Positions 41,821 through 48,493 of a stretch of 64,000 bases of DNA are shown in pieces. Every line of letters begins with the position of its first letter. Within the stretch, counting starts at the first letter, position 1. The position numbers were made by a program, and so were the translations under genes. The notes under the pieces are model-generated. The model saw nothing but the letters and a program-made list of their open reading frames with translations, searched no databases and was not told the DNA's origin. The stretch is from positions 62,001 to 126,000 of the forward strand of contig DFOS01000019.1 of the NCBI GenBank assembly GCA_002376845.1, in the 5' to 3' direction. The stretch comes from Bdellovibrionaceae bacterium UBA3535 (GTDB lineage Bacteria > Bdellovibrionota > Bdellovibrionia > Bdellovibrionales > UBA840).

Positions 41821-43803
41821 TTGCCAAGAAAAATATTAGTAACTGCAGCTTTGCCCTATGCCAACGGTAAGACCCATATTGGTCATTTGGTGGAGTACAT
41901 TCAAACCGATATCTGGGTACGTTACCAAAGACTTCGAGGTAATGAATGTCTGTTCTTTTGTGGTGATGATACCCATGGCACGGCGGTTATGATCTCTGCC
42001 AACAAGCAAGGAATTAGCCCGGAAGAATTTATCAAAAAAATTCATGCAGATCGCATTAAGGATTTTGCTGATTTTGAGATTGAGTTCACCCATTATTCTT
42101 CTACTCATTCAGAGGAAAATCGCCGACAATGCGAGAACATCTTTCTCAAGATGCAAGAAAAGGGACATATAAAAACTAAAATCATCGAACAGTCCTACTG
42201 CGAGCATGACAAAATGTTTTTGCCAGATCGCTATGTGAAGGGAACTTGTCCTATATGTGGGGCGGAAGATCAGTATGGTGATTCTTGCGATGTTTGCGGG
42301 GCGACTTACGCTCCCACAGAATTGAAAAATCCTGCATGTAACATTTGTGGCAATCCGCCAGTGAAGAAAAAAAGTGAACACCTCTTATTTGAGCTAAACG
42401 ACTTTAAAGATTTTTTACATGAATGGGTGCCGCAGCACACAGATCGTGAAACTGGCAAGAAATTACTAGAGTGGTTTGATGAGGACCTTCGGGATTGGGA
42501 CATTTCTCGAGATGCGCCTTATTTTGGTTTTCAAATACCCGGTCATAAGGACAAGTTTTTCTATGTTTGGGTGGATGCGCCTGTGGGTTATATAGCAGCT
42601 TCGCAGGAATGGTTGCAAAAGCAAGGCCGTTCCATGGAAGAGTTTTGGGCCAATGAGGATGCTGAAATTTATCATTTTATTGGTAAAGACATTGTGTATT
42701 TTCACTGTTTGTTTTGGCCCGCTATGCTGAAGGCGGCAGATTTGCGTGGGCCCAATCAGGTCTTTGTACATGGAATGTTAACGGTCAATGGCGCGAAGAT
42801 GAGCAAGTCGAAGGGTACATTTATCAATGCTCGCACCTATTTGAACCACTTAGATCCTATGTATTTACGTTATTATTATGCCTGCAAACTATCTTCCACG
42901 GCAGAGGACTTGGATTTAAATACGGAAGACATTATCTCGCGAGTCAACTCCGATCTTATTGGCAAGATCACCAATCTAGCCTCGCGCGGAGCGACCATGC
43001 TACAAGGCAAGCTTAATGCTGATCTAGTCTCTTTGGACGAGGAGGGGCAAGCCTTACTAGCAAAATCCCAGAATGTAAAAGAGCTTATTGAAGGCTTGTA
43101 CGAGGCCAGAGACTATTCAAAAGTGATTACCGAGATTAGAAAGTTGGCCGAAGAGGGCAATCGTTATTTTGATGTGAAGCAGCCTTGGAAATCCATAAAG
43201 GAAAAGCCCGAGGAGGCACAACAAGTTTTGAGTAATGTTTTGAATCTTTATAAAAATATTGCGATTTACTTAAAGCCAATATTGCCAAGTTATGTAGAGA
43301 AGGTAGAAAAACTTTTTGATCAGGGCGCCTTTACATGGGCAGATCTAGATACGGAATTGAAGGCAAAAGCCATTCAGCCCTATGAGCACTTAGCAGGCCG
43401 AATTGACAAAGCAAAGGTTGAGAAAATGATAGAAGAGTCAAAAGAAAACAAGGAAGCAAAAGTACAGGAAACGGAAGGTCTAATCAGCATTGAGGACTTC
43501 CAAAAAGTGGATTTGAAAATTGCGCAGGTTGTGGAAGCCTCCGATGTACCAGAAGCCGATAAATTATTAAAAATAATAGTACAAGTGGGCGACAGTAAAA
43601 AACAGGTCTTTGCGGGTATTAAGTCGCAATACAAAGCTGAAGACCTTTTGGGTAAGCACGTGGTTTTGGTAAACAACTTGAAGCCTCGTAAAATGCGTTT
43701 TGGAATGTCGGAGGGCATGCTCCTTGCTGCTAGTGGTAAGAGTGGTGGTCCCTTTCTTGTTACAGTGGATGCTGGTGCAAAAAGCGGTTTTCAGGTCAAG
43801 TAA
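41821..43803 (+). CDS. metG: Methionyl-tRNA synthetase with C-terminal tRNA-binding domain
   Basis: This large class I synthetase has the HIGH-type motif KTHIGHL, the KMSKS loop GAKMSKSKGT, a CPICG...CDVCG zinc region with a second knuckle, and a C-terminal Trbp111-like domain (from about residue 560). The TTG at 41821 is the better start: AAAGGAG then has six-base spacing, whereas the in-frame ATG at 41815 directly touches the GGAG. The protein begins PRKILVTAALPYANG either way. The stop overlaps the next start by one base. Confidence 0.95.
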   Translation: MPRKILVTAALPYANGKTHIGHLVEYIQTDIWVRYQRLRGNECLFFCGDDTHGTAVMISANKQGISPEEFIKKIHADRIKDFADFEIEFTHYSSTHSEENRRQCENIFLKMQEKGHIKTKIIEQSYCEHDKMFLPDRYVKGTCPICGAEDQYGDSCDVCGATYAPTELKNPACNICGNPPVKKKSEHLLFELNDFKDFLHEWVPQHTDRETGKKLLEWFDEDLRDWDISRDAPYFGFQIPGHKDKFFYVWVDAPVGYIAASQEWLQKQGRSMEEFWANEDAEIYHFIGKDIVYFHCLFWPAMLKAADLRGPNQVFVHGMLTVNGAKMSKSKGTFINARTYLNHLDPMYLRYYYACKLSSTAEDLDLNTEDIISRVNSDLIGKITNLASRGATMLQGKLNADLVSLDEEGQALLAKSQNVKELIEGLYEARDYSKVITEIRKLAEEGNRYFDVKQPWKSIKEKPEEAQQVLSNVLNLYKNIAIYLKPILPSYVEKVEKLFDQGAFTWADLDTELKAKAIQPYEHLAGRIDKAKVEKMIEESKENKEAKVQETEGLISIEDFQKVDLKIAQVVEASDVPEADKLLKIIVQVGDSKKQVFAGIKSQYKAEDLLGKHVVLVNNLKPRKMRFGMSEGMLLAASGKSGGPFLVTVDAGAKSGFQVK

Positions 43804-44537
43804 TGTCCACTTATGGTAAACTGTATAAATTTCTACAAAACTTAGAAAGTGGAGAAGCCGGGCTTTCCTCAAGTTTGCAGAAAATTCTTGGTCTTCTCAG
43901 TAAGTTAGATCCCATTGAGGGCGGGCGCATTGAGGGGATGATTAAAAAGTATTTGGAAAGCGGCGAAAAAAAAGATTTAAACATTGCCCTGCTTTACCTG
44001 GAACGAAAATTATCTCTATCACTAAAAGATGAAGATTTGCTTGAATCTTTGAGCACGGATGAAATAAGGCAAGAATCACCCATGGATTTGATCATTGTCT
44101 TGGACAATCTACGATCAGCTCTAAATGTGGGAAATATGATTCGTAGTTCGGAGGCATTTCTTGCAAAAGAGATATGGCTTTCCGGCTACACCGCAGGTGC
44201 AGATCATCCAAAAGTAAGCAAGGCAGCACTAGGTGCCGATAAGCATTTGCCCATATATAATCTAGATCGGCAGCGGCTAGAGGCCTGCAAGACAGAGGGT
44301 TATACGATTTACGGTTTCGATACCATTCGTGAGGCAACTGCCTTGCAAGAAGTGGCCTTTGCGACAAAGGCAATGTTTATTTTCGGAAACGAGCGTTTTG
44401 GTATCTCCAACGCGCTCAAAGAATATGTGGACGAATATTTATACATTCCTATGCATGCAGCCAAGCGTAGTATCAATGTTGGCAATGCGTTGGCAATAGG
44501 TCTTTACGAATACGCGAGGCAGTGTGGAAAACTTTAA
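43803..44537 (+). CDS. SpoU/TrmH-family RNA 2'-O-methyltransferase
   Basis: The 244-residue protein has an N-terminal helical extension (about 90 residues) and a SPOUT knot domain with all three motifs: LDNLRSALNVGNMIRSSEA (I), FGNERFGIS (II) and AKRSINVGNALAIGLYE (III). It should 2'-O-methylate a ribose in tRNA or rRNA; the exact target is not clear. It starts in the metG stop (TAATG) and overlaps trmO by 14 bp. Confidence 0.9.
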   Translation: MSTYGKLYKFLQNLESGEAGLSSSLQKILGLLSKLDPIEGGRIEGMIKKYLESGEKKDLNIALLYLERKLSLSLKDEDLLESLSTDEIRQESPMDLIIVLDNLRSALNVGNMIRSSEAFLAKEIWLSGYTAGADHPKVSKAALGADKHLPIYNLDRQRLEACKTEGYTIYGFDTIREATALQEVAFATKAMFIFGNERFGISNALKEYVDEYLYIPMHAAKRSINVGNALAIGLYEYARQCGKL

Positions 44538-45198
44538 TTTAAAACCCATTGGCTTTTTTCGCTGCAAAGAAAAATACCCACAAGAGCTACCAAGGCAAGC
44601 TTCCGAGGCTAGTGGTAATTTAGCAAAAGTGGAGGTTAAAGACTTGTTTCCCTTAAGGCAGGCTTTGGAGGATTTGGAGCAATGTCCTAAGATTTGGCTA
44701 ATTTACTTGTTTCACCGCAATCGCGGCTGGAAGCCAAAGGTCTATCCTCCGCGTGGTAGTGATAAAAAAATTGGGCTTTTTGCTACGAGAGCGCCCTATA
44801 GGCCAAACCCCATTGGTCTTTCCTGTGTGGACCTGGTTCGCGTCGAAAAAAACACAATTCTTGTGAAAAACTACGATTTGCTTGATGGCACCCCCATTTT
44901 AGATATTAAGCCTTATATATCTTATGCAGATTCATTTCAAAATGTAGCGCCTTCGTGGAAAAAGAAAGAGGAGTCCTACGAAATCACTTTCAGTGAGCAG
45001 GCGCTTGAGAAAATGCAATATCTAGATGAAAAGTTGCAGATGAATATCCATGCTTTGTTGGTCGAGCAGTTGGAGGTGCAGCCATTTTATCAGAAAAGAA
45101 AGCGCATTATGGAGGTGGGGCAGAATAAGTATGTTTATGCCTTTCGTACATGGCGCTTTGACTTGCATGGCGCTTTGACTTGGAAATTCAGGGATTAA
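44524..45198 (+). CDS. trmO: tRNA (t6A37-N6)-methyltransferase TrmO, frameshifted at 3' end
   Basis: The GTG-start protein matches TrmO/TsaA: IGFFRCKEKYPQELPRQ at the start, ATRAPYRPNPIGLS at the SAM site and DLLDGTPILDIKPYI. TrmO adds a methyl to t6A in tRNA-Thr. The first 214 residues are normal. A 17-bp tandem duplication at 45149-45182 then shifts the frame, replacing the rest with ten residues (HGALTWKFRD) before a stop. Removing one unit restores a frame for 42 further residues, giving about 256. The catalytic barrel is intact but the last part of the C-terminal domain is lost, so activity is uncertain. Confidence 0.88.
   Translation: MENFNLKPIGFFRCKEKYPQELPRQASEASGNLAKVEVKDLFPLRQALEDLEQCPKIWLIYLFHRNRGWKPKVYPPRGSDKKIGLFATRAPYRPNPIGLSCVDLVRVEKNTILVKNYDLLDGTPILDIKPYISYADSFQNVAPSWKKKEESYEITFSEQALEKMQYLDEKLQMNIHALLVEQLEVQPFYQKRKRIMEVGQNKYVYAFRTWRFDLHGALTWKFRD
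45149..45182 (+). repeat. 17-bp perfect tandem duplication inside trmO
   Basis: CATGGCGCTTTGACTTG occurs twice back to back (45149-45165 and 45166-45182). Because 17 is not a multiple of three it changes the reading frame. It is the only such tandem copy I noticed in a coding region of this window. Confidence 0.95.
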
Positions 45199-45311
45199 AG
45201 ATTTTGGTTAAAGATATATTTTCGGGCTATAAGGAAGAGGATTTGTTGGATTTGAGGAGTGATCCTTATTTGGATAAGAAGATACATCAGAAGTTTTTGG
45301 AGGATTTCTAA
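45183..45311 (+). pseudogene. Orphaned 3' end of trmO
   Basis: In the frame that trmO would use with a single 17-bp unit, 42 codons continue from here to a TAA. They read EIQGLKILVKDIFSGY, then EEDLLDLRSDPYLDKK, ending FLEDF. The residues look like real protein, join smoothly to FRTWRFDL, and bring TrmO to a normal length. The final base of the TAA is the first base of the insertion sequence, so the original stop may have been altered. Confidence 0.75.
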
Positions 45312-45334
45312 AACTGACCTACCATAGTGTGTTT
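45311..45334 (+). repeat. IS left terminal inverted repeat
   Basis: This is the left end of the element. It pairs with 46317-46340 with one mismatch (position 14). The last base of the orphaned trmO tail's TAA is its first base. Confidence 0.9.
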
Positions 45335-45399
45335 GTAGAAAGTAAAAGAGCCATTAAGCTGTTAATTTTAGGCACAGATCTTGAATAAACTTACTGCAT

Positions 45400-46278
45400 A
45401 TGAAGAAATGTGCGTTTTTTTGCCCCTCATCCATTTACGTGTCCGAAAAAGTAATAAAAATCGGACATTTTAGAAGAAAGTCTGATTCCAAGGTAATTCA
45501 ACGTTACCGCTGCCTTCATTGTAAAAAAAGTTTTTCCGCTGCTACTCACTCTGATTTAAGAGGGCAAAACAAAAGACGTTGCAACACGGCAGTATACCGT
45601 TTGGTCTGCTCAGGCGTATCGCAAAGAAGAGCGGCCATATTACTAAACATTAATAAAATAACCGTCGTTCGAAAGTTTCGTTTTATGGCAAATAAGCTTG
45701 GAGCGAATGGGCTTTTAACCAAATGCACACTTCCCCCTGAAAAGGTAAGGGAAATTCAATTTGATCATATGGAAACCTTTGAGCATACAAAATTAAAACC
45801 CATATCAATATTGGTTGTGGTGGATAAGACAACGCGGAAGATCCTAGCGGCTAAAGCCTGCTCGTCTCCTGCTAAAGGACTTCTCGTAGAAAAATCCATT
45901 AAAAAATATGGCAAAAGACAAGATGATCGCATGCAGGTGATGAAAGAGGCTTTTCGTGAAATTGCAAAGGTTTATCCATATATAGAGAAAATAGAAAGTG
46001 ATAAGAGTCCACTATACCCCCAAGTTATAAGGGATCATTTTCCCACCGCGAAATACAAGCAATACAAAGGCAGGAGGGGATGTGTTACTGGGCAAGGCGA
46101 GTTAAAATCAGGGGGCTATGATCCGCTATTTTCTTTAAACCAAACATGCGCCATGTTTCGGGCCAATATGAACCGTTTGTTCCGAAGAAGTTGGTGTACA
46201 ACGAAAAAATGTGCGGATTTAAATATTCATCTAAGCTTGTATGGTCATTACCATAATAGCGTTCTCACTAAAGTTTAA
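45400..46278 (+). CDS. Transposase (IS1/IS1595-type N-terminal zinc ribbon)
   Basis: The 292-residue protein has an N-terminal zinc ribbon (CAFFC ... RYRCLHCKKSF, residues about 4-46), a helix-turn-helix (QRRAAILLNINKITVVRKF) and a DDE-type catalytic region with QFDHMETFEHTKLKPISILVVVD in overlapping pieces, ESDKSPLYP and a C-terminal NRLFRRSWCTTK stretch. It fills the insertion sequence and appears undamaged. The exact IS family is uncertain; the zinc ribbon resembles IS1/IS1595 proteins. Confidence 0.88.
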   Translation: MKKCAFFCPSSIYVSEKVIKIGHFRRKSDSKVIQRYRCLHCKKSFSAATHSDLRGQNKRRCNTAVYRLVCSGVSQRRAAILLNINKITVVRKFRFMANKLGANGLLTKCTLPPEKVREIQFDHMETFEHTKLKPISILVVVDKTTRKILAAKACSSPAKGLLVEKSIKKYGKRQDDRMQVMKEAFREIAKVYPYIEKIESDKSPLYPQVIRDHFPTAKYKQYKGRRGCVTGQGELKSGGYDPLFSLNQTCAMFRANMNRLFRRSWCTTKKCADLNIHLSLYGHYHNSVLTKV

Positions 46279-46316
46279 GCAATCCGGGCCAGTGTTTAGA
46301 TAAATCTATTCCCAGT

Positions 46317-46340
46317 AAACACACTAAGGTAGGTCAGTTT
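46317..46340 (-). repeat. IS right terminal inverted repeat
   Basis: This is the right end of the element. The convergent barrel-protein gene stops inside it (TGA at 46334-46336 on the minus strand). Confidence 0.9.
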
Positions 46341-47305
46341 GAGAATCTCCAATAGTAGGTCAGGCCAACAAACATAGTCTCAGCCGCCGCTTTGGACTTA
46401 TCATCTAGTAAGACTCTCGTGGCATCATATTGAAAATCCAAACTTATTTTAAAAGCTTTCTCATTCCAGCCAAGGCTTGCCTTAGCAGAAGAGTTTTGGA
46501 TTTCAAATTTTGTGGCCTCTTCTTGCCGGTCGACAAATTCCAGTTTTCTGAACTTAAGACTTGGGATAATGGCAAGGGTCGCATTTACGTAAAAGCCACC
46601 CCAGATAAGGTTATAAGAATATCCAGGTCCGGCAGCAATGCTGTAGCTAGAAAAACCTGTTAGATCATTTAGCAAGCCATAATCATTTGGGCTTGCTGCG
46701 GGTATCATGCGGCTTTTATTGTTATCAAATTTATCGAAACTAATACTGGTATGTAATAGCCAAGAGCCGCCGCTTTCTTTTTGCAAGCGAGTAGTGGAGT
46801 AGGCATGGTTCAAGGAAAAATCGTCATTAAAAGTATAGATAAAAATAATCGCATGGCGCTTAGAGTTCAGCTCAGGCAGTATAGTCGGGGAGGTGTCTCC
46901 CGGCAAGACTTCATCATAATTTTTTAAGTAGTAGCCCTGATAATCTTGATAGTAAAGCTCTATGGTATAAGGGTCCATAAAAAATCGGAACTGAAAATCC
47001 GTATAATCACTTTCGCCATATTTAAATTCATCATCCTCGTTCTGCTTAAAGCCATAGGATATGCCGTACTCCTCATAACCAAGTGCCACAATAAAATTTG
47101 TATCGACATTGGGTTCAAACTCTACCTTGTTGCCACCTTCGGTTTCCAGTACGGATTTCAATTGTGGGGTTCCAAAACCAAGGCCGATGGAAATCATATC
47201 TTTAGAAATATTACTAACGGAGGCAGCCAGACCTGAAGAATAAAATATTAAGAAGGCAGCGACTGCATGATTTCGATATGAAAATCTCTTTTTTCGAAGC
47301 GACAT
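46334..47305 (-). CDS. Predicted outer-membrane barrel protein, 3' end supplied by IS
   Basis: The 323-residue protein has a signal peptide of about 28 residues (FYSSGLAAS). The mature sequence is almost all alternating aromatic strands (GLGFGTPQL, YGISYGFKQNED, YTIELYYQDYQGYYL and others). It ends LTYYWRFSN. The aromatic YYWRF looks like the natural barrel end, and Ser-Asn-stop is read from the junction and inverted repeat of the IS. Its start lies 58 bases inside gshB, so the signal peptide is encoded within the end of that gene in another frame. It may be a DUF4421-like protein; I am not sure. Confidence 0.7.
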   Translation of the reverse strand: MSLRKKRFSYRNHAVAAFLIFYSSGLAASVSNISKDMISIGLGFGTPQLKSVLETEGGNKVEFEPNVDTNFIVALGYEEYGISYGFKQNEDDEFKYGESDYTDFQFRFFMDPYTIELYYQDYQGYYLKNYDEVLPGDTSPTILPELNSKRHAIIFIYTFNDDFSLNHAYSTTRLQKESGGSWLLHTSISFDKFDNNKSRMIPAASPNDYGLLNDLTGFSSYSIAAGPGYSYNLIWGGFYVNATLAIIPSLKFRKLEFVDRQEEATKFEIQNSSAKASLGWNEKAFKISLDFQYDATRVLLDDKSKAAAETMFVGLTYYWRFSN

Positions 47306-48183
47306 AATTCCTGTAAGCCGGTAGGGCTTGTGACATTGATTTCGGTTAATTTCTCTCCAATAAAGTCTAAGCCAACAAAATAAAGCCCGTCACGAACAAA
47401 AGACTCTTTTAGATCTTGCACAACCTGCATTTCTGTATCACTTATTTTGGTCGGCAGAGCTTGCCCTCCTGCGTCTAGATTGTGAACTTCTCCGATCGGG
47501 TGGCGTCGTAAAATTGCACCCAAAGCCTCACCCTTCCAAAGCAAGACTCGCTTGTCACCGTCTTTAGCGGCCGCTAGGTACTCTTGCACCATCATGCCAT
47601 GGGGATTTTTTTGCATGATCTGCTTTGCCGACTCTTTCCAGTTCTTGTCATTCGTGGACAAAAACTCAATGCCTCGGCCGGCAAAGCCGTCCAGAGGCTT
47701 TAAAACAAAACGTCCTTTTTTTGATTCTAAAATTGTAATTAGAGGTTTTGCATCACTCAATGTAATGCTCCAAGGAATATGTTTGGGGTAATTCAAAATG
47801 GCTAGCTTTTCATTATAGTCTCTTAAGGCCTGTGGGCGATTGATGACCATGGCCTTTTTCAGTTGGCTTAAATAAATCGAGGCATATAGATAATTTTTAT
47901 CAAAAGGAGGGTCCGTTCGAACCCATACGTAATCAAATTCATCCACAGCAAGTTTTTCATTAGCGTGTGAGCAAATGGCTTGATCAATGGAATCGGCATT
48001 GCCATCCAGCAAATCAAGCTTGCTTGTAGAGACCATGAGTTCTTGCTGAAAGAATAAATCAGAAAAAAGGGCATGATAGATTTCATGCCCCAGCTCCCAA
48101 GCACCTCGCATCAAGTGGTAGGAGGTGTCTTTGTGAGTTTTTATCGTGGACACAGGGTCCATCAAAAATAGATGTCGAGTCAT
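47248..48183 (-). CDS. gshB: Glutathione synthetase-like ATP-grasp ligase
   Basis: The 311-residue protein matches GshB, which joins glycine to gamma-glutamylcysteine. It has the N-terminal DPVSTIKTHKDTSYHLM, the ATP-grasp lysine segment FVLKPLDGFAGRG, the MMVQEYL hinge and the C-terminal FVGLDFIGEKLTEINVTSPTG. Its start follows the stop of the cysteine-rich lipoprotein gene directly, so the two are one unit. No gshA is in the window. Other tripeptide or peptide-tailoring ligases share this fold, so the substrate need not be gamma-Glu-Cys. Confidence 0.9.
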   Translation of the reverse strand: MTRHLFLMDPVSTIKTHKDTSYHLMRGAWELGHEIYHALFSDLFFQQELMVSTSKLDLLDGNADSIDQAICSHANEKLAVDEFDYVWVRTDPPFDKNYLYASIYLSQLKKAMVINRPQALRDYNEKLAILNYPKHIPWSITLSDAKPLITILESKKGRFVLKPLDGFAGRGIEFLSTNDKNWKESAKQIMQKNPHGMMVQEYLAAAKDGDKRVLLWKGEALGAILRRHPIGEVHNLDAGGQALPTKISDTEMQVVQDLKESFVRDGLYFVGLDFIGEKLTEINVTSPTGLQELCRFEKRDFHIEIMQSLPS

Positions 48184-48420
48184 CTACGCCTTGTCAGAAC
48201 ATTTGCACTCAGAGCAATCTGAGCTTTTCTTGCTAGTGGATTTACAGCTTTTGTCTTTGCACTCGCCAGCCTTGCAGGCCTCTTTCCCCTTTTTTTCCAT
48301 CTTGCATTCACCTTCTGCACAGCTTTGTTTTTTGCTACAGCATGCGCTATTGCTCATATGCGAACAAGAAAGACTCATAAAGCTAAGAGCCAATACGGCT
48401 GAAAATAAAATATTACGCAT
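48184..48420 (-). CDS. Small cysteine-rich lipoprotein (metallothionein-like)
   Basis: The 78-residue protein has a lipobox (MSLSCS, Cys19) and a mature part of about 60 residues with ten further cysteines in a lysine, glutamate and serine background: SACCSKKQSC, EGEC, KEAC, AGEC, KSC and a final SDCSECKC. The density and spacing suggest metal or thiol chemistry at the membrane surface. The repeated EGEC/AGEC units recall the EGKCG repeats of HvfA/bufferin-type copper peptides, but no DUF692 modifying enzyme is here. GGGAGAA precedes the ATG; gshB follows with no gap. Confidence 0.78.
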   Translation of the reverse strand: MRNILFSAVLALSFMSLSCSHMSNSACCSKKQSCAEGECKMEKKGKEACKAGECKDKSCKSTSKKSSDCSECKCSDKA

Positions 48421-48493
48421 AAATTCTCCCTTTTTAAGCCATGCTAATATAATTTCACTTCAATAGAAACGCTTTTTTCGCTATAGCTTGAGC

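Larger units (their letters stand above)
45311..46340 (+). mobile_element. Insertion sequence with 24-bp terminal inverted repeats
   Basis: The element is about 1,030 bp, with one transposase gene between ends that match at 23 of 24 positions as inverted repeats (45311-45334 and 46317-46340; both begin AAACTGACCTACC on their own strand). I see no target-site duplication: the flanks are ...GATTTCTA on the left and GAGAATCT... on the right. It sits between two convergent genes and supplies the end of both reading frames. Confidence 0.92.

Noticed and set aside
48146..48466. 106-codon plus-strand frame opposite the cysteine-rich lipoprotein
   Set aside because: It has a Leu/Ser-rich composition typical of an antisense shadow, with no ribosome site; the lipoprotein has a signal peptide, lipobox and ribosome site.
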